From assembly GCA_026988975.1 (NCBI GenBank), contig JALSKH010000106.1:1-54215 (forward strand): 54,215 nt of DNA, given 5' to 3'. Numbering within the stretch: the stretch's first letter is position 1; each line of letters begins with the position of its first letter. Positions 10,088 through 23,049 of this stretch are shown in pieces. Both the position numbers and the translations under genes were made by a program. The stretch comes from Campylobacteraceae bacterium (GTDB lineage: Bacteria; Campylobacterota; Campylobacteria; Campylobacterales; Sulfurospirillaceae). Under the pieces are notes generated by a model that had not been told where the DNA came from, searched no databases, and saw only the letters and a program-made list of their open reading frames with translations.

Positions 10088-11521
10088 TTACATAAAGGTA
10101 GGGGCGTCATTTGAAAAGAGTATCAAATCTCCTGCTGTTGTATGCTCTGCTAGTATATCCTGAAGCTTATCTTTATCTTGAAGTATGATTTTTTGAGCTT
10201 TTTTGATATTTTGATTTAAAATCTTTTGATTTGTTTTTCCTGTTATGATGACAATGTCAAATATCTCATCTATCTTGTTTGCTAGCTTTATATTTGAATT
10301 TTCACTGCTTTCAACTATGCCAGGAGTTATGATGACTTTTCTTCCGTCGTAAGTCGATACGAGTTCGTAAGAGCTTAACATTCCTTGTAAGTTTCCGTTA
10401 AAACTGTCATCTATGATCATCTTTTTGTTTGCTTCTATCTTTTGAAGTCTATGTTCAACTCCTTGAAGTTTTTGAATAGATTGTTTTATATTTGACAAAC
10501 TAATTTTAAGATATAGTGCGGTTAAAATGACAACTTCTAGATTATTTGCATTGAAGCTACCCAAAAGCTGAGTGTGAAATCTTTCAGTTTTCTTATCTAT
10601 ATTTAACTCAAAATCTATACCGTCTAAGTCTGCATTCAAAATCTTAATCTCATCCCCGTAGATGAGCATATTTGGCTCTTTTTTTACATTTGCGCTTGCA
10701 TGTACAAAAGATTTTTCAACTCGGTTTGAATTTAGAAGCTCCATCTTTGTGTCCCTTATGTTTTGCAGGGTCTTAAAGTACTCTATATGCTGTTCACCGA
10801 TCTCGCCGACTATGCAGATGTGAGGATTTATAAATCTTGCTATCTCGTCTATGTCTCCCCTATTTCTAGCCCCTGCTTCAACTATATAGAAATCGATATC
10901 GTTACTTAGATTGTCGTTTATATCTTTGATGATTCCAGCTAGCGTATTGACGCTTCTGGGGGTTTTATAGACTCTGTATTTGGTCGAAATAACGCTATAG
11001 AGAAAGTTTTTTATACTGGTTTTTCCATAGCTAGCAGTAATGGCTATGATCTTTAAGTTTTTATTTGAGTTTAGTTTTGTCAATGCGCTTTTTTTGAAAC
11101 CATAAAAGAGAATTTTTTCATATAGAAAACTAGCAAGATATGAGAAAAACAGAGGCAAAAATACTCCATAAATCATACATTTTGTACTTAAAAAACAGAG
11201 TGCATCTTGAAAAATAGTGGCTAAAATTAAAAAGGCAAAAAATCTCTTTACTCTAGGTGTAAAGATAAGCTTTTTATCTAGTTTTCTTTGCCACAGCACT
11301 ATAGTCGGAACTAGTAGCAGATAAAAATAAAACAGAAAATACAAACCACTTATATAGTAAACAAAGATAGGCACGATAAAAAAGTAAAAATGCCAATCAT
11401 ATCTATTAAAATGCAGAACTACTCTCTCTATTTTGTAACTATACCACTGCATTGCACTCATAAAATAGTACCCTAGTGTTAAAACAAACAGAAAATGAGT
11501 AAAAAGATAAAAATATTGCAA
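10088..11521 (-). CDS. murF: UDP-N-acetylmuramoyl-tripeptide--D-alanyl-D-alanine ligase with N-terminal membrane domain
   Basis: Mur ligase ATP-binding motif AITASYGKTSIKNFL, EAGARNRGDIDEIARFINPHICIVGEIGEQHIEYF, DDSFNGN; about 140-aa N-terminal TM region. Confidence 0.85.
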   Translation of the reverse strand: MQYFYLFTHFLFVLTLGYYFMSAMQWYSYKIERVVLHFNRYDWHFYFFIVPIFVYYISGLYFLFYFYLLLVPTIVLWQRKLDKKLIFTPRVKRFFAFLILATIFQDALCFLSTKCMIYGVFLPLFFSYLASFLYEKILFYGFKKSALTKLNSNKNLKIIAITASYGKTSIKNFLYSVISTKYRVYKTPRSVNTLAGIIKDINDNLSNDIDFYIVEAGARNRGDIDEIARFINPHICIVGEIGEQHIEYFKTLQNIRDTKMELLNSNRVEKSFVHASANVKKEPNMLIYGDEIKILNADLDGIDFELNIDKKTERFHTQLLGSFNANNLEVVILTALYLKISLSNIKQSIQKLQGVEHRLQKIEANKKMIIDDSFNGNLQGMLSSYELVSTYDGRKVIITPGIVESSENSNIKLANKIDEIFDIVIITGKTNQKILNQNIKKAQKIILQDKDKLQDILAEHTTAGDLILFSNDAPTFM

Positions 11522-12238
11522 CTATAAATCCTCCCTAAAATCTTGACAAATTTGTTCAGTATTTTTCAAAAAGAAGAAATGATCACCTTCGTAAACTCTA
11601 AGCTTACTATTTTTAATAAAAGAGTTTATCTTTAAAGCATTGTTTAGCGGCACTGCCCTATCCTCTTTACCCCAGTATATTAGAGCTCTATTTTTAAAAT
11701 TTACAAAGATAGGGCTAAAATCTTCATCTACAACTTTTTTAAGAGTCTCGTACATTGTTTGGCTAAGCCCCTCTATATCTTTTGTAGCAAATATTTTGTA
11801 CAAAGAGTTTCCAACTATAGGCTTTAGAAGTTTAAATAGTTTGATTTTTACTCTTGTTTTTATGCTTTTTGGATTTTTTATTCCAGCACTGCTTAAAAGA
11901 ACCAAAACTTTCGGATTAAGCAAAGTGGCAACTTTACCGCCAAAAGAGTGACCAAAGATGACATTTTTCTCTACATGTAGAATTTGCAAAAATGTATCTA
12001 CTATATCCGCATACTCTTTTGTATTTAAAGGATGGATGATACTAGAGTTTCCAAAACCTGGTAAATCTATAAATAGCAGCTTATATTCACTTAAATACTT
12101 TAAAAATGAATCTCTCATTATCTCTTTACTGCTTCCCCAGCCATGCAAAAATATCAAAGTATCTTTCTTACTATTGTTATGTATCTCATAACTAATACTA
12201 TAGTTTATGCTGCTATAAGTAACTTCTTTTAGAGCCAT
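11522..12238 (-). CDS. Alpha/beta hydrolase
   Basis: FLHGWGSSKEIM, FGHSFGGKVA nucleophile elbow, C-terminal GDHFFFL His. Confidence 0.88.
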   Translation of the reverse strand: MALKEVTYSSINYSISYEIHNNSKKDTLIFLHGWGSSKEIMRDSFLKYLSEYKLLFIDLPGFGNSSIIHPLNTKEYADIVDTFLQILHVEKNVIFGHSFGGKVATLLNPKVLVLLSSAGIKNPKSIKTRVKIKLFKLLKPIVGNSLYKIFATKDIEGLSQTMYETLKKVVDEDFSPIFVNFKNRALIYWGKEDRAVPLNNALKINSFIKNSKLRVYEGDHFFFLKNTEQICQDFREDL

Positions 12239-12453
12239 TATCTTTTTGTCTTTTTGTAAATTTTTTCTAAAATCTCCATGGCATCGACTAATTTTTCATA
12301 CCTATCCACGCTTATCATCACCGCATCGAAGTTGCCATTTTTTACAATCACTACTTTCTCTTTCTCTTTTCTTGATATACTTTTTAAAACTGAACTGAAG
12401 TTTCTAACAGCATCAGTAGCTGTCATTATCTCATCTTTTGTGTAGGAAATCAT
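12238..12453 (-). CDS. Phd/YefM-family antitoxin-like protein
   Basis: MISYTKDEIMTATDAVRNFSSVLKSI...VVIVKNGNFDAVMISVDRYEKL is a typical Phd/YefM fold pattern; ORF track start at 12474 is probably too early. Confidence 0.8.
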   Translation of the reverse strand: MISYTKDEIMTATDAVRNFSSVLKSISRKEKEKVVIVKNGNFDAVMISVDRYEKLVDAMEILEKIYKKTKR

Positions 12454-12495
12454 ATCAGTAGCTCCATAATACATATAATTTTATGTATTATAAGA

Positions 12496-13530
12496 TTATT
12501 TTCCTTTTGCGGAGTTTATTTTGTCTATGTATCTATATAAATGAGGAACAGCTATAGTTAGTGGCAAATGATTTGAGAGGTCTTTTATAGTTTTGTCGAA
12601 ATCATCAAATAGATAATTTGCCAGACTTCCCGGAACTGGGTTTATCTCGTTTATATATACCTCATCATTTAACACGAAAAAATCACATCTTATGAGAGAT
12701 CCGGCAAAAAGAGGCTCGTAGAGTTTTTTAAATGAATTTTCTATCTTTTTAACCATATCTTCACTTATTTGAGCTTCGTTTACTCTTTTTGTTCTTGAAA
12801 AATCAAGATACTTTTTATCAAAATCCAAAAACTCCTCTTTTTGAGGCTCTTCTATGATAGAAAATATATATTTATCACTCTTGCAACCTGCTAGATTATA
12901 CTCCTTAATCCCTTCGATAAAAGGCTCAATCAAAACTTGGGAGTCAAATTCAAATGCAACATCTAGTGCATAGTCTAGTTCATATTGTGATTTAACAATA
13001 CTTATGCCGATAGAGCTTCCAAGTCTTGTAGGTTTGATGATGACAGGGTATTTTAGAGATAAAACTCTCTCTTCGCCCCTTTGTAGAGTTTGGTACTCTA
13101 GTGTTTTAACTCCAAACTCTTTAGCATAAAGTTTTGTTAAGAGCTTATTAAAGCTGATGACGCTAGCTTCAACTCTTGGACCAATGTATTTTATGTTGAA
13201 AAAATTTAGCAGAGCAGGTATCGTTCCATCTTCTCCATCTTTGCCATGAATTACATTTAAAAGAAAATCAAACTCTATCTTTTTTTCACCCATGAAATTT
13301 TTTTGAAAGAAGCCATCTTTTTTCAAATCCAGCTTTTTATCTTTTTTATATTCGCCAGAACTAAATCTTTTGGCTGTGATTTTATCGGTTGGAATCAGAT
13401 AAAAATCTCTACTATAATCACAAAAAATGTAAATCAACTCACTTTTTAAAACCTTTTTAAGGGCGATAGCGCTGACTACACTTATCTCATGTTCAAAACT
13501 GTTTGCTCCAAAAAGAATGGCAATTTTCAT
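12496..13530 (-). CDS. ddl: D-alanine--D-alanine ligase
   Basis: ILFGANSFEHEISVVSA, VIHGKDGEDGTIPALL, KPTRLGSSIGI, INEINPVPGSLANYLF motifs. Confidence 0.95.
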   Translation of the reverse strand: MKIAILFGANSFEHEISVVSAIALKKVLKSELIYIFCDYSRDFYLIPTDKITAKRFSSGEYKKDKKLDLKKDGFFQKNFMGEKKIEFDFLLNVIHGKDGEDGTIPALLNFFNIKYIGPRVEASVISFNKLLTKLYAKEFGVKTLEYQTLQRGEERVLSLKYPVIIKPTRLGSSIGISIVKSQYELDYALDVAFEFDSQVLIEPFIEGIKEYNLAGCKSDKYIFSIIEEPQKEEFLDFDKKYLDFSRTKRVNEAQISEDMVKKIENSFKKLYEPLFAGSLIRCDFFVLNDEVYINEINPVPGSLANYLFDDFDKTIKDLSNHLPLTIAVPHLYRYIDKINSAKGK

Positions 13531-13534
13531 TTAA

Positions 13535-14092
13535 TTATCCTAGTTTTTTTAGAGCTTCTTTTATCAACTCTGTTGTATTTGTGCTTTTGCATGTAGCCAA
13601 AACTTTTTTAATCCTATCTTTCTTGAAGCCTAAACTCTCTAGTGCTTGTGTGGCTTCATTTTTATAACTGTTTTGAGAGGTTGATTGGAGAGAATTAAGT
13701 GAGAAATCACTGAGTTCTACCAATATCCTTTTCGCACTTTTAGGTCCAATTCCCGGCACTAAAGTAAAAGAGTTTATATCCCCATTTGCAAGTGCAGTTG
13801 CAAAATCATACGGACTAAGAGTTGAACATATCGCCAAAGCAGTAGATGGACCGATTCCATTGAGTTTTATGACTGTGTCAAATACATTTTTCTCATCACT
13901 ATCCAAAAAACCAAACAAAGAGTGACGATCTTCGCGAATGATTTGCGTTACATGCAAAGATACATCTACACTATCTATCTTTGAGGATGTAAACAAAGAG
14001 ACTTTGACTTCGTATGTTAGTCCCGAAAGCAACTCTACATGCAGAAGCGTTGGCTCTTTTTTTACTATTTTGCCCTTGATTCCTACGATCAT
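13535..14092 (-). CDS. ruvA: Holliday junction branch migration protein RuvA
   Basis: [21 protein letters not shown]..., [30 protein letters not shown] helix-hairpin-helix motifs. Confidence 0.96.
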   Translation of the reverse strand: MIVGIKGKIVKKEPTLLHVELLSGLTYEVKVSLFTSSKIDSVDVSLHVTQIIREDRHSLFGFLDSDEKNVFDTVIKLNGIGPSTALAICSTLSPYDFATALANGDINSFTLVPGIGPKSAKRILVELSDFSLNSLQSTSQNSYKNEATQALESLGFKKDRIKKVLATCKSTNTTELIKEALKKLG

Positions 14093-14105
14093 AAAGCACC
14101 TCCAA

Positions 14106-16028
14106 TCACTTTGTGTACTCGCTTGATCTTTTTATTTCAAAATTTTCATCTTCTATTCTGTTTAGAGTGATCTCTCTGATGATTTCATTCTCTTTTGTGT
14201 TGTATGTTACTTCTATAGGTGGAGAAATTAGCTTGAATTTTATCTCGTTGTACTCTTTCCAAACACCATGATTTATGATCTTGGCACTAAAAATCTGATT
14301 TTGAGCAGATTGAAGTTCTTCATTTAATGAAACCAATTTCTGTTTTTTATTTTTAAAGTCTCTGAGAATAGTGTTGTATTCATTAACCATTTTTTGATAC
14401 TCTTTTATTTTTGCCAATAAAGAAGTTGGAGGTGTTTTTCCATCATTTTTAAGTTCTAATATCTTATTTTTTATCTCTTCAACAACACTTTTATTGTTGT
14501 CTATCAGTCTCTTTTTTGCTTCTAAGATTTTAGGGATTGGTTTGAGTGAAATATTATATTTTTTTATACTCTTCTTAATCTCTTCAACTTTTATATTGTA
14601 CTGTTTTGTAGCTCTTGGATCTATTGCTATCTTATTATTGTTTCCTTTGACTTTTTGTATATCTACAAGATGGCTGGCTCTTATGAATGCATTTGAAGTA
14701 AGATTTTCTATATATATCTCTTTTCCAATAATTTCGCCTCCTATTACATCTTTAATTTTAATTTTTTTTCCATAGACTGTACCACCTTCTAACCTGTTGA
14801 TTTCTATGGTCTTACCATTCGCACTTCCTCTGTGTACTGAAATTTTTATATCTTGAGCATCTATTGTGGCAGTTTTATGTGTTTGGCCTTTGATTTCAAC
14901 AATATTTGCTTTTATGGTGGCACCACTAGCCACATTTCCTTCAACATGTAGTTCAGAAGTTTCTACACTCATGCCAGGACCTATCGCATCTTTAAATATG
15001 TCGTTCTCCTTGATGCTGATCTTCACATCTGCATCCAAATCCGTTTCTATAGATCCGGTTGATTTAAAATCTACAGATTCTATCTCCATCTTGTCTTGTA
15101 TATCATATATCCCATTTTCAAAATTTACATAACCATTTTTATTTGCTATGTACAAAATTTTGCTATCATCTTCTTTTTTGATTATATTTTCAGTATGATT
15201 TATATCTATACTGTTTTGGGACATCGGTTCTTTGACACTTAAGAATCTACCCTGACAATTTCTTCCAGGTATGCCAGATTGTGGTTTTATATACTCTATA
15301 ACAACATCTCCCTTGGAAACAGCCAGAATAAAACCTCTACGAGAATAATCAACTCTTCCTTGTTTATCTTTCACTTTAACTCTGTTTTTATAGTGATATA
15401 TGATTTTGTCATCTATTGCACTTACTTTATCTAAGCCTTGGCAGGCGACAAACATAGAGTCAATTTCCAAAAAGTTTTTTACTCTAATGCTTGCAACAAC
15501 TTTTTTAACCTCTTTGTGCATGTTTTCATCTCGAAGACCTACAAGTATATTTGAGCGAACTTTTTTTGTATTTATGGTTTCAATAATTCTTTGCTCAAGT
15601 TTTGAAAAATATTTTACATCTAGATTTTTTTTAATAGTTGCTACTACTTTTGTTAGAGATTTATTACCACTTAGTATAATACTTGGCACTATTTCATCCT
15701 GATTTTCATCACTTTTTTTGTATATTTCTACCTTATAGTGTTGCTTTATCTTTAAATCTGGATTTAGAAGAAAATCATTATCGTTAAAGATATCCTTATT
15801 TTTTTCATCTAATTCTTTAAATTCGTCGCCTTTATGATTTTTGTATGCCGTTGTAACTTTTAAAACTCTAAAAGATAGTTCATTTGGATTTAAATTATTC
15901 GATGAGGCAACATTTTTTATCTCATCAGTAATATTTTGAGTATCGATAATAACAGATTTAAAATCACTTTTGGATTTTCCATTTTGCTCTATATTTTTAT
16001 TGTCCGTACTTTTGCTAAATAAACCCAA
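14106..16028 (-). CDS. DUF342/FapA family protein
   Basis: 640 aa with DUF342-type beta-helix region ([72 protein letters not shown]). Confidence 0.85.
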   Translation of the reverse strand: MGLFSKSTDNKNIEQNGKSKSDFKSVIIDTQNITDEIKNVASSNNLNPNELSFRVLKVTTAYKNHKGDEFKELDEKNKDIFNDNDFLLNPDLKIKQHYKVEIYKKSDENQDEIVPSIILSGNKSLTKVVATIKKNLDVKYFSKLEQRIIETINTKKVRSNILVGLRDENMHKEVKKVVASIRVKNFLEIDSMFVACQGLDKVSAIDDKIIYHYKNRVKVKDKQGRVDYSRRGFILAVSKGDVVIEYIKPQSGIPGRNCQGRFLSVKEPMSQNSIDINHTENIIKKEDDSKILYIANKNGYVNFENGIYDIQDKMEIESVDFKSTGSIETDLDADVKISIKENDIFKDAIGPGMSVETSELHVEGNVASGATIKANIVEIKGQTHKTATIDAQDIKISVHRGSANGKTIEINRLEGGTVYGKKIKIKDVIGGEIIGKEIYIENLTSNAFIRASHLVDIQKVKGNNNKIAIDPRATKQYNIKVEEIKKSIKKYNISLKPIPKILEAKKRLIDNNKSVVEEIKNKILELKNDGKTPPTSLLAKIKEYQKMVNEYNTILRDFKNKKQKLVSLNEELQSAQNQIFSAKIINHGVWKEYNEIKFKLISPPIEVTYNTKENEIIREITLNRIEDENFEIKRSSEYTK

Positions 16029-16124
16029 AATAAAATCCTTTCAAATAGTTGCATAAAAATCTTGTTATTATACAATAATTAAGATAAAAGCTCCATTTAA
16101 CGCTCATTTTGATAAAATGTAGAT

Positions 16125-17528
16125 ATGTTTTTAAGATCATTTTTTACAAATAGTATCGGTATATTGGTTTCAAGGGTATTTGGTTTTATCAGAGATTTGC
16201 TAACGGCTTCGATTTTGGGAGCAAATATATATAGCGATATATTTTTTGTAGCCTTTAAATTACCAAATCTTTTTAGAAGAGTCTTTGCTGAGGGGGCATT
16301 TACACAAAGCTTTATACCAAACTTTGCAAAAGCTAGAAAAAAGTCTCTTTTTGCTTATAGAATTTTTACAAGATTTATCCTTTTTTTGATTGTTTTTGCT
16401 ATCATTGTTACTATTTTTAGTGACTTTTTCACAAAGCTCATCGCTATTGGATTTGACCAAAAGAGTGTAAAGTTGGCTTCTTCATTTGTAGCTATCAACT
16501 TTTACTACTTGCCCCTTATATTTTGCGTCTCGTTTTTTGCTGCACTTTTGCAATATAAAAATCACTTTGCAACGACAGCTTTTTCAACCACGCTTTTAAA
16601 CATATCTATAATCACTGCACTTTTACTAAGCAGAGGATTGGATAAGCGAGATATCGTATATGCCATGAGTTATGCAGTTTTGACTGGAGGTGTTTTGCAA
16701 GTTGTTGCTCATCTAATCGCTTTACGACAAAAAAGGCTTTTGAGAATTTTTTTAGTTGGTTACAGGCTCTCTAAAAAAATAGAAAAACAGAATCAATCGA
16801 AAATATTTTACAAATCTTTTTTTCATGCGATAATAGGAAACTCAACTGCTCAATTTTCTGCTTTCTTAGATACTTGGCTGGCTAGTTTTTTGGCAAGCGG
16901 GAGTATCAGTTATCTGTATTATGGTAACAGAGTATTTCAACTTCCGCTAGCTCTTTTTGCTATAGCGTTGAGTGTTGGAATTTTTCCTAAAATCGCAAAA
17001 ATGCTTAAAATCAAAGATGAAGAGAGTGCCAAAATGCTCTTAAAAAAGGCATTTTGGTTTTTAGCTTTTCTTCTTTCTGTATCTATGGTCGGCGGATTGA
17101 TTTTGAGCAATGAGATCGTAAAACTTCTTTTTCAAAGAGGCTCATTTACTCATATAAATGCCATACATACTTCAAGAGTTCTAAGCATGTATCTTATCGG
17201 TCTTTTGCCATTTGGACTGTCAAAAATCTTCTCACTGTGGCTCTACTCCAAAAATCAACAAAATGTAGCAGCAAAAATTTCACTCTATTCGCTTGGGGCA
17301 AATATAACTCTTTCACTCGTACTCATAAAACCTTTTGGCGTGGCAGGATTGGCACTTGCTAGCTCCATTTCAGGATTTGTACTGCTCTTTTTTACCGTCA
17401 AAGCATTTGGTGTAAAACAATTTTTAGATATAATCTCTTTTAAAAAAATTATACTGCTTTTTATGGTAATTTCGGTGGAAATTGCTGTTTTGCTCTTATT
17501 TAAGGAAATGATAAATGTATATATTTGA
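16125..17528 (+). CDS. murJ: Lipid II flippase MurJ/MviN
   Basis: [54 protein letters not shown] signature. Confidence 0.96.
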   Translation: MFLRSFFTNSIGILVSRVFGFIRDLLTASILGANIYSDIFFVAFKLPNLFRRVFAEGAFTQSFIPNFAKARKKSLFAYRIFTRFILFLIVFAIIVTIFSDFFTKLIAIGFDQKSVKLASSFVAINFYYLPLIFCVSFFAALLQYKNHFATTAFSTTLLNISIITALLLSRGLDKRDIVYAMSYAVLTGGVLQVVAHLIALRQKRLLRIFLVGYRLSKKIEKQNQSKIFYKSFFHAIIGNSTAQFSAFLDTWLASFLASGSISYLYYGNRVFQLPLALFAIALSVGIFPKIAKMLKIKDEESAKMLLKKAFWFLAFLLSVSMVGGLILSNEIVKLLFQRGSFTHINAIHTSRVLSMYLIGLLPFGLSKIFSLWLYSKNQQNVAAKISLYSLGANITLSLVLIKPFGVAGLALASSISGFVLLFFTVKAFGVKQFLDIISFKKIILLFMVISVEIAVLLLFKEMINVYI

Positions 17529-18921
17529 TTCTGTACTGAAGAAAAAAGTACCGTTTGAGCCGATTGTCAAAAATGAAGCAAAGATCTATGTTTGTGGTCC
17601 AACCGTATATGATGATGCACACTTAGGGCATGCTAGAAGCTCTATCGCTTTTGATTTGCTTAGACGAGTTCTTATCGGACTTGGATATAAGGTTACTTTT
17701 GTAAAAAATTTTACTGATATTGATGACAAAATCATAAAAAAGATGCAACAAAGTGGTAAAAGTCTAGAAGAGATCACAAACTTTTATATAAAAAGATACA
17801 AAGATGAGATGCATCAGCTTGGCATAAAAGATGCTGACATAGAGCCTAAAGCTACCCAAACTATAGAAGAGATTATAAACTTTGTGCAAGATTTGCTAGA
17901 TAAAAATATTGCCTACAAGCTAGATGATGGTATCTATTTTGATACTTCAAAAGATAAAAAATACTTAGATATTTCTCACATGCGTATAGATACAGATAAC
18001 TTACAATCAAGAGTTTGCCCCACGAGTAACAAAAGAGATCCAAAAGATTTTGCCCTTTGGAAATACTCAAAAGAGGGTGAACCCACATACAGTGCAAACT
18101 TTGGAGATGGTCGTCCGGGATGGCATATAGAGTGCTCTTGTATGATAAAAAAACATATAGCAAATTTTGACACTCCCTATCAGATAGATATACATGGTGG
18201 AGGGATGGATTTGCTCTTTCCTCACCATGAAAATGAAGCTTCTCAAAGCAGATGTGAAAGTGGACAAGAGCTTGCAAAATACTGGATGCACAACGGTTTT
18301 GTTACTATCAATGGCGAAAAGATGAGCAAATCCCTTGGAAACAGTTTTTTTCTAAAAGATGCTTTAGAAAAGTATGATGGAGAAGTATTGAGATTTTACC
18401 TACTATCTACACACTATAGAGCAAATTTTAATTTTTCTGAAGAGGATTTACTTATATCAAAAAAGAGGCTAGATAAGATTTATAGGCTGAAAAAACGAGT
18501 TTATGGCTCCAAAATATCCAAAGTAAATGAAAAATTTAAACAAGAGTTGATGGATGCTTTGAGTGATGATCTTAATATCTCAAAGACTCTAAGTGTTATA
18601 GATGAGATGAGTTCAAGTTCAAATGAAAAACTAGATTCTGAACCTAAAAACAGGGCTTTAAAATCAGAAATTTCAGCCAATATAGAGTTTTTAGATAAAA
18701 TTTTAGGCATCGGCTATAAAGATCCATTTGAGTATTTTCAGCTAGGAGTCAGCGATGACGAAAAAACAAAGATAGAAGAGTTGATACAAAAGAGAAATGA
18801 AGCTAAAAAGGAGAAAGATTACACTCTAGCAGATAGCATCAGAGATGAATTAATAGCACAAAATATACAACTCATGGATAGAGCAGACGGCACAGTTTGG
18901 GAAAAGATAGATGAACAGTAA
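17515..18921 (+). CDS. cysS: Cysteinyl-tRNA synthetase
   Basis: [66 protein letters not shown] motifs. Confidence 0.98.
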   Translation: MYIFDSVLKKKVPFEPIVKNEAKIYVCGPTVYDDAHLGHARSSIAFDLLRRVLIGLGYKVTFVKNFTDIDDKIIKKMQQSGKSLEEITNFYIKRYKDEMHQLGIKDADIEPKATQTIEEIINFVQDLLDKNIAYKLDDGIYFDTSKDKKYLDISHMRIDTDNLQSRVCPTSNKRDPKDFALWKYSKEGEPTYSANFGDGRPGWHIECSCMIKKHIANFDTPYQIDIHGGGMDLLFPHHENEASQSRCESGQELAKYWMHNGFVTINGEKMSKSLGNSFFLKDALEKYDGEVLRFYLLSTHYRANFNFSEEDLLISKKRLDKIYRLKKRVYGSKISKVNEKFKQELMDALSDDLNISKTLSVIDEMSSSSNEKLDSEPKNRALKSEISANIEFLDKILGIGYKDPFEYFQLGVSDDEKTKIEELIQKRNEAKKEKDYTLADSIRDELIAQNIQLMDRADGTVWEKIDEQ

Positions 18922-20632
18922 TCTAGGAAAAATCTTAAAAAGATTTACTCCATACTACAAAGATTATATACCCTACTTTGTATTTGCTGTTATCGGTATG
19001 ATTTTAGCTTCTAGCGGGACTGCGGCATCGGCTTATCTAGTGAAACCACTTTTAGATAAGATTTTCATAGCAAAAGATGAACAGATGCTCTACTTGCTTC
19101 CTTATGCTATCATTGCGGTATATGCTGCCAAAGAGTCTGGTCGCTACATGCAGGCATATTTTACCGAATATATTGGGCAAGACATCATAAGAAGATTTAG
19201 AGATAACCTTTTGGCAAATATACTCTCTCTTGACATCTCCTTTTTTCACAAATACCGTTCAGGTGAGCTAATAAGTAGAAATACAAATGATGTTGAGCGA
19301 ATAAGACTTGTGGTTTCAAACATAATACCAGAGTTTTTTAGAGAAATTTTTACGATTATAGGGCTTGTTGCTGTTGTGATTTATCAAAGCAGTGAATTGG
19401 CATTTTATTCACTTATAATTATGCCTATGGCTGTTTATCCTTTAAGTCTTTTAGCCAAAAAGATGAAAAAAATCTCAAGAATGTCTCAAGAGAAGATTTC
19501 GGATTTGACTGCAAGATTGAGTGAGATATTTAACAACATTGAGATCATAAAAGCAAACAATGCAAGCAAATATGAGCATGAACTTTTTCAGCAAGAAAAT
19601 CAAAGATATTTTAGACTAAACATGAAAAGTGTAAAGATAAATCAACTTGTTAGCCCACTTATGGAGACTCTAGGCTCTATCGGGGTGGCAGTTGTTATCA
19701 TAGTTGGAGGAAAAGAGGTTATAGAAGGCAGTATGAGCGTTGGTAGCTTTTTCTCATTTTTAACTGCACTTTTTATGCTTTACACTCCCATAAAAAGGAT
19801 TTCGGGATTATATAATCGTATGCAAGATGCAGTTGCTGCAAGTGAGAGGATATTTTTCTTGTTAGATTTAAAACCTAAAATCATAGGTGGGGATAAAAAG
19901 ATACCAAATCAGATAGAAGAGATCGAATTTAAAAATGTAGGTCTCAGATATGATGATAAGATCGCCTTAAAAGATATAACTTTCAAAGCAAAACAGGGAG
20001 AGTTTATAGCATTTGTTGGAGATAGCGGTGGCGGAAAAACTTCGCTTGTTAATCTTTTGGTTAGGTTTTTTGACCCCTCCACAGGAAAAATAGTGATAAA
20101 CAGTATAGATATAAAATCATTTTCACTAAAAGAGTTGCGTGAAAATATAGCGATAGTTACTCAAAGAGTATATGTATTTAATGACACTGTGGCCGCAAAT
20201 ATAGCTTATGGTCAAAAAATCGATGAAAAGAGAGTAATAGAAGCCCTAAAAAAGGCAAATGCTTATGATTTTATAGAAGCTCTACCTGAAGGTATAGAGA
20301 CAAAACTAGATGAGTTTGGGACAAATCTCTCGGGTGGACAAAGACAGAGAATAGCGATAGCAAGAGCCATATACAAAAATCCAAAAATCCTGATATTTGA
20401 TGAAGCCACAAGCGCACTAGATAGCAAAAGCGAACAAAAAATAGCGCAAGCCATAGAAAATATATCCAAAGAAAAGATAACATTTGTCATAGCACACAGA
20501 CTTAGCACCATAGAAAAAGCAGATAAAATCATAGTTCTAAAACATGGCAAAATAGAAGCCATAGGCGACGATAAAATTTTAGGGAAAAGTTCTATTGAGT
20601 ATCAAAAACTTAAAGGAATAAGTGTAAAATAA
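18911..20632 (+). CDS. ABC transporter, MsbA-like permease/ATPase
   Basis: TM domain plus Walker [10 protein letters not shown], signature [15 protein letters not shown], Walker [13 protein letters not shown]. Confidence 0.92.
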   Translation: MNSNLGKILKRFTPYYKDYIPYFVFAVIGMILASSGTAASAYLVKPLLDKIFIAKDEQMLYLLPYAIIAVYAAKESGRYMQAYFTEYIGQDIIRRFRDNLLANILSLDISFFHKYRSGELISRNTNDVERIRLVVSNIIPEFFREIFTIIGLVAVVIYQSSELAFYSLIIMPMAVYPLSLLAKKMKKISRMSQEKISDLTARLSEIFNNIEIIKANNASKYEHELFQQENQRYFRLNMKSVKINQLVSPLMETLGSIGVAVVIIVGGKEVIEGSMSVGSFFSFLTALFMLYTPIKRISGLYNRMQDAVAASERIFFLLDLKPKIIGGDKKIPNQIEEIEFKNVGLRYDDKIALKDITFKAKQGEFIAFVGDSGGGKTSLVNLLVRFFDPSTGKIVINSIDIKSFSLKELRENIAIVTQRVYVFNDTVAANIAYGQKIDEKRVIEALKKANAYDFIEALPEGIETKLDEFGTNLSGGQRQRIAIARAIYKNPKILIFDEATSALDSKSEQKIAQAIENISKEKITFVIAHRLSTIEKADKIIVLKHGKIEAIGDDKILGKSSIEYQKLKGISVK

Positions 20633-20689
20633 ACAACTCTTTATCTTTATTTTAGTATAATAAACCTTTTAAAATTAAAGGGTTTATTA

Positions 20690-21748
20690 ATGCCAACATA
20701 CGAGATGTTTAAAAAGTTACTATTTCTTTTTCAACCTGAAACTGCGCACAATATAGCTGAATTTACATTTAAGTTTTTTTCAAACTGCTGCCAATTTGTT
20801 CCATCTTTGCTTGCAAATAGGTATTTTGTTACAGATAAAATGATAGAGCAGGAGCTTTTTGGTGTAACATTTCTTAATCCTGTTGGAATTGCAGCGGGTT
20901 TTGATAAAAATGCTACGATGATAAAAATGCTGACTGCACTTGGCTTTGGTTGCATTGAGTATGGAACTATGACTCCTATGCCACAACCTGGCAATCCAAA
21001 ACCTCGTATGTTTAGATATCCTGAGTTTCAAAGCATACAAAATGCCATGGGGTTCAATAATGATGGCATGGAAAAAATAGAAAAAAGAGTTAAAAAACTA
21101 TATCCCTACACAACTCCACTTGGCGCAAATATAGGTAAAAACAAAAATACGCCCCAAGAAAATGCTCTGGATGATTATAGAAAATTGATAGATTCATTTA
21201 AAGATTTGAGTGACTATATAGTCATAAATATCTCCTCTCCAAATACTCCTGGTCTTAGGGATTTGCAAAATGAAGAGTTTATAAAAGAGTTGTTTGGTAT
21301 GGCAAAAAAGATGACAAGCAGACCAATTTTGCTAAAAATTGCACCCGACTTAGAAATTAGTGATGCTATAGAGATTTGCAGAGTTGCTATCACAAGTGGA
21401 GCGGATGGCATTATCGCTACAAATACAACCATAGACTATACACTTTTACCAAATTCACAAGATTTCGGTGGGATTAGTGGAAAAGTGTTAAAAGAAAAAA
21501 GCTATAATCTCTTCAAAACGTTAGCAAAAGAGTTTTTTGGAAAAACTATATTGATCTCCGTAGGTGGGATTGACAGCCCTGAAGAAGCCTATAGAAGAAT
21601 CAAAGCTGGTGCTAGCTTGGTGCAGATTTATAGTTCATTTATATTTGGCGGACCAAAGTTGGTAAAAGATATAAATGAAGAGATTATTTATCTGCTTAGA
21701 AGAGATGGTTTTAACCATATCAGCGAAGCTATAGGAAGCGATTTATGA
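20690..21748 (+). CDS. pyrD: Dihydroorotate dehydrogenase (quinone), class 2
   Basis: NPVGIAAGFDKNATMI, GTMTPMPQPGNPKPRMFR, NISSPNTPGLRDLQ, LISVGGIDSPEEAYRRIKAGASLVQIYS. Confidence 0.97.
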   Translation: MPTYEMFKKLLFLFQPETAHNIAEFTFKFFSNCCQFVPSLLANRYFVTDKMIEQELFGVTFLNPVGIAAGFDKNATMIKMLTALGFGCIEYGTMTPMPQPGNPKPRMFRYPEFQSIQNAMGFNNDGMEKIEKRVKKLYPYTTPLGANIGKNKNTPQENALDDYRKLIDSFKDLSDYIVINISSPNTPGLRDLQNEEFIKELFGMAKKMTSRPILLKIAPDLEISDAIEICRVAITSGADGIIATNTTIDYTLLPNSQDFGGISGKVLKEKSYNLFKTLAKEFFGKTILISVGGIDSPEEAYRRIKAGASLVQIYSSFIFGGPKLVKDINEEIIYLLRRDGFNHISEAIGSDL

Positions 21749-23049
21749 GACGATTTTTATATACAATATTTATACTAACAGGAGTTTTGATGGCTAATTC
21801 ACTGCCAAAATATTACACAAAAACACTAGAGAATGGACTGCAAGTTGTTGCAATTCCCATGAAAAATGGGAGTGGGGTTATAACTACAAATATCATCTAT
21901 AAAGTAGGAAGCAGAAATGAGATAATGGGCAAAAGTGGCATAGCCCACATGCTAGAGCATATGAATTTCAAATCAACCAAAGACCTGAAAGCTGGCGAAT
22001 TTGATAGGATAGTCAAAGGGTTTGGAGGCGTAAATAATGCTTCGACAGGGTTTGATTTTACACACTATTTCATCAAAAGCTCCACTAAAAACTTAGGAAA
22101 ATCACTTGGACTATTTGCTGACATCATGGGAAGTTTAAAGCTGACAGACAAAGAGTTTCAGCCAGAGCGAAATGTAGTCATGGAGGAGAGAAGATGGAGA
22201 ACAGATAATTCACCTACGGGGTATCTCTACTTTAAACTCTTCAACAACGCTTTTACTTACCATCCGTACCACTGGACACCGATAGGTTTTAAAGATGATA
22301 TAAAAAATTGGGATATCAAAGATATTAGAAATTTTCATAAAATTTTCTATCGACCTAGCAATGCTATCGTTTTAGTTGCCGGCGATGTTGACCCTCAAAC
22401 AGTTTTTAAAGAGACACAAGAGAAATTTGCTCATATAAAAAATCCAAAAGAGAAGATGAGAGTAAATCACCAGATAGAACCTGCTCAAGATGGTGCAAAA
22501 AGGATCGAGATCAAAAAAAGCAGCGAAGTGCAGATGGTGGCTATCGCATATAAAATTCCAGCTTTTAATGACCCTGATCAAGTGGCACTCTCAGCTCTTA
22601 GTGAGCTTTTAAGTAGTGGGAAAAGTAGTAAACTGCAAAAGCTTTTAGTAGATGAAAAAAAGATGGTAAATCAAGTATATGCCTATAATATGGAGCTAAA
22701 AGATCCTTCAATTTTTCTGTTTCTAGCAGTTTGCAATCCTGGTGTTGAAGCAAAAGATGTGGAAAAAGAGATTTTGGGGTTAATTAAAAAGATAAAAAAT
22801 GGAGATATAAGTGACGAAGAGGTAGAAAAAGTAAAGGCAAATACAAAGTCTGATTTTATATTTTCTATGGAAAGTTCTTCAAGCGTAGCAAATCTTTTTG
22901 GTGGTTATTTTGCAAGAGGAGACATAAAACCTCTTTTAAATTATGAAGATGATATAAATAGACTCACAAAAGAGGATATAATAAACGCTGCAAAAAAATA
23001 TTTGATATCAGATAAATCAACAACAGTAATACTAAAGGATGACAAATGA
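21745..23049 (+). CDS. M16 family zinc metallopeptidase
   Basis: [13 protein letters not shown] (HxxEH-type motif), [11 protein letters not shown], signal-like N-terminus. Confidence 0.92.
   Translation: MRRFLYTIFILTGVLMANSLPKYYTKTLENGLQVVAIPMKNGSGVITTNIIYKVGSRNEIMGKSGIAHMLEHMNFKSTKDLKAGEFDRIVKGFGGVNNASTGFDFTHYFIKSSTKNLGKSLGLFADIMGSLKLTDKEFQPERNVVMEERRWRTDNSPTGYLYFKLFNNAFTYHPYHWTPIGFKDDIKNWDIKDIRNFHKIFYRPSNAIVLVAGDVDPQTVFKETQEKFAHIKNPKEKMRVNHQIEPAQDGAKRIEIKKSSEVQMVAIAYKIPAFNDPDQVALSALSELLSSGKSSKLQKLLVDEKKMVNQVYAYNMELKDPSIFLFLAVCNPGVEAKDVEKEILGLIKKIKNGDISDEEVEKVKANTKSDFIFSMESSSSVANLFGGYFARGDIKPLLNYEDDINRLTKEDIINAAKKYLISDKSTTVILKDDK

Noticed and set aside
17873-18291. Overlapping 134-aa, 65-aa and 74-aa minus-strand ORFs inside cysS
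   Set aside because: Mutually overlapping antisense frames within a conserved tRNA synthetase gene; no motif or independent support.
20263-20562. 99-aa and 70-aa minus-strand ORFs inside the ABC transporter gene
   Set aside because: Antisense to the Walker/signature region of a clear ABC ATPase; shadow ORFs.
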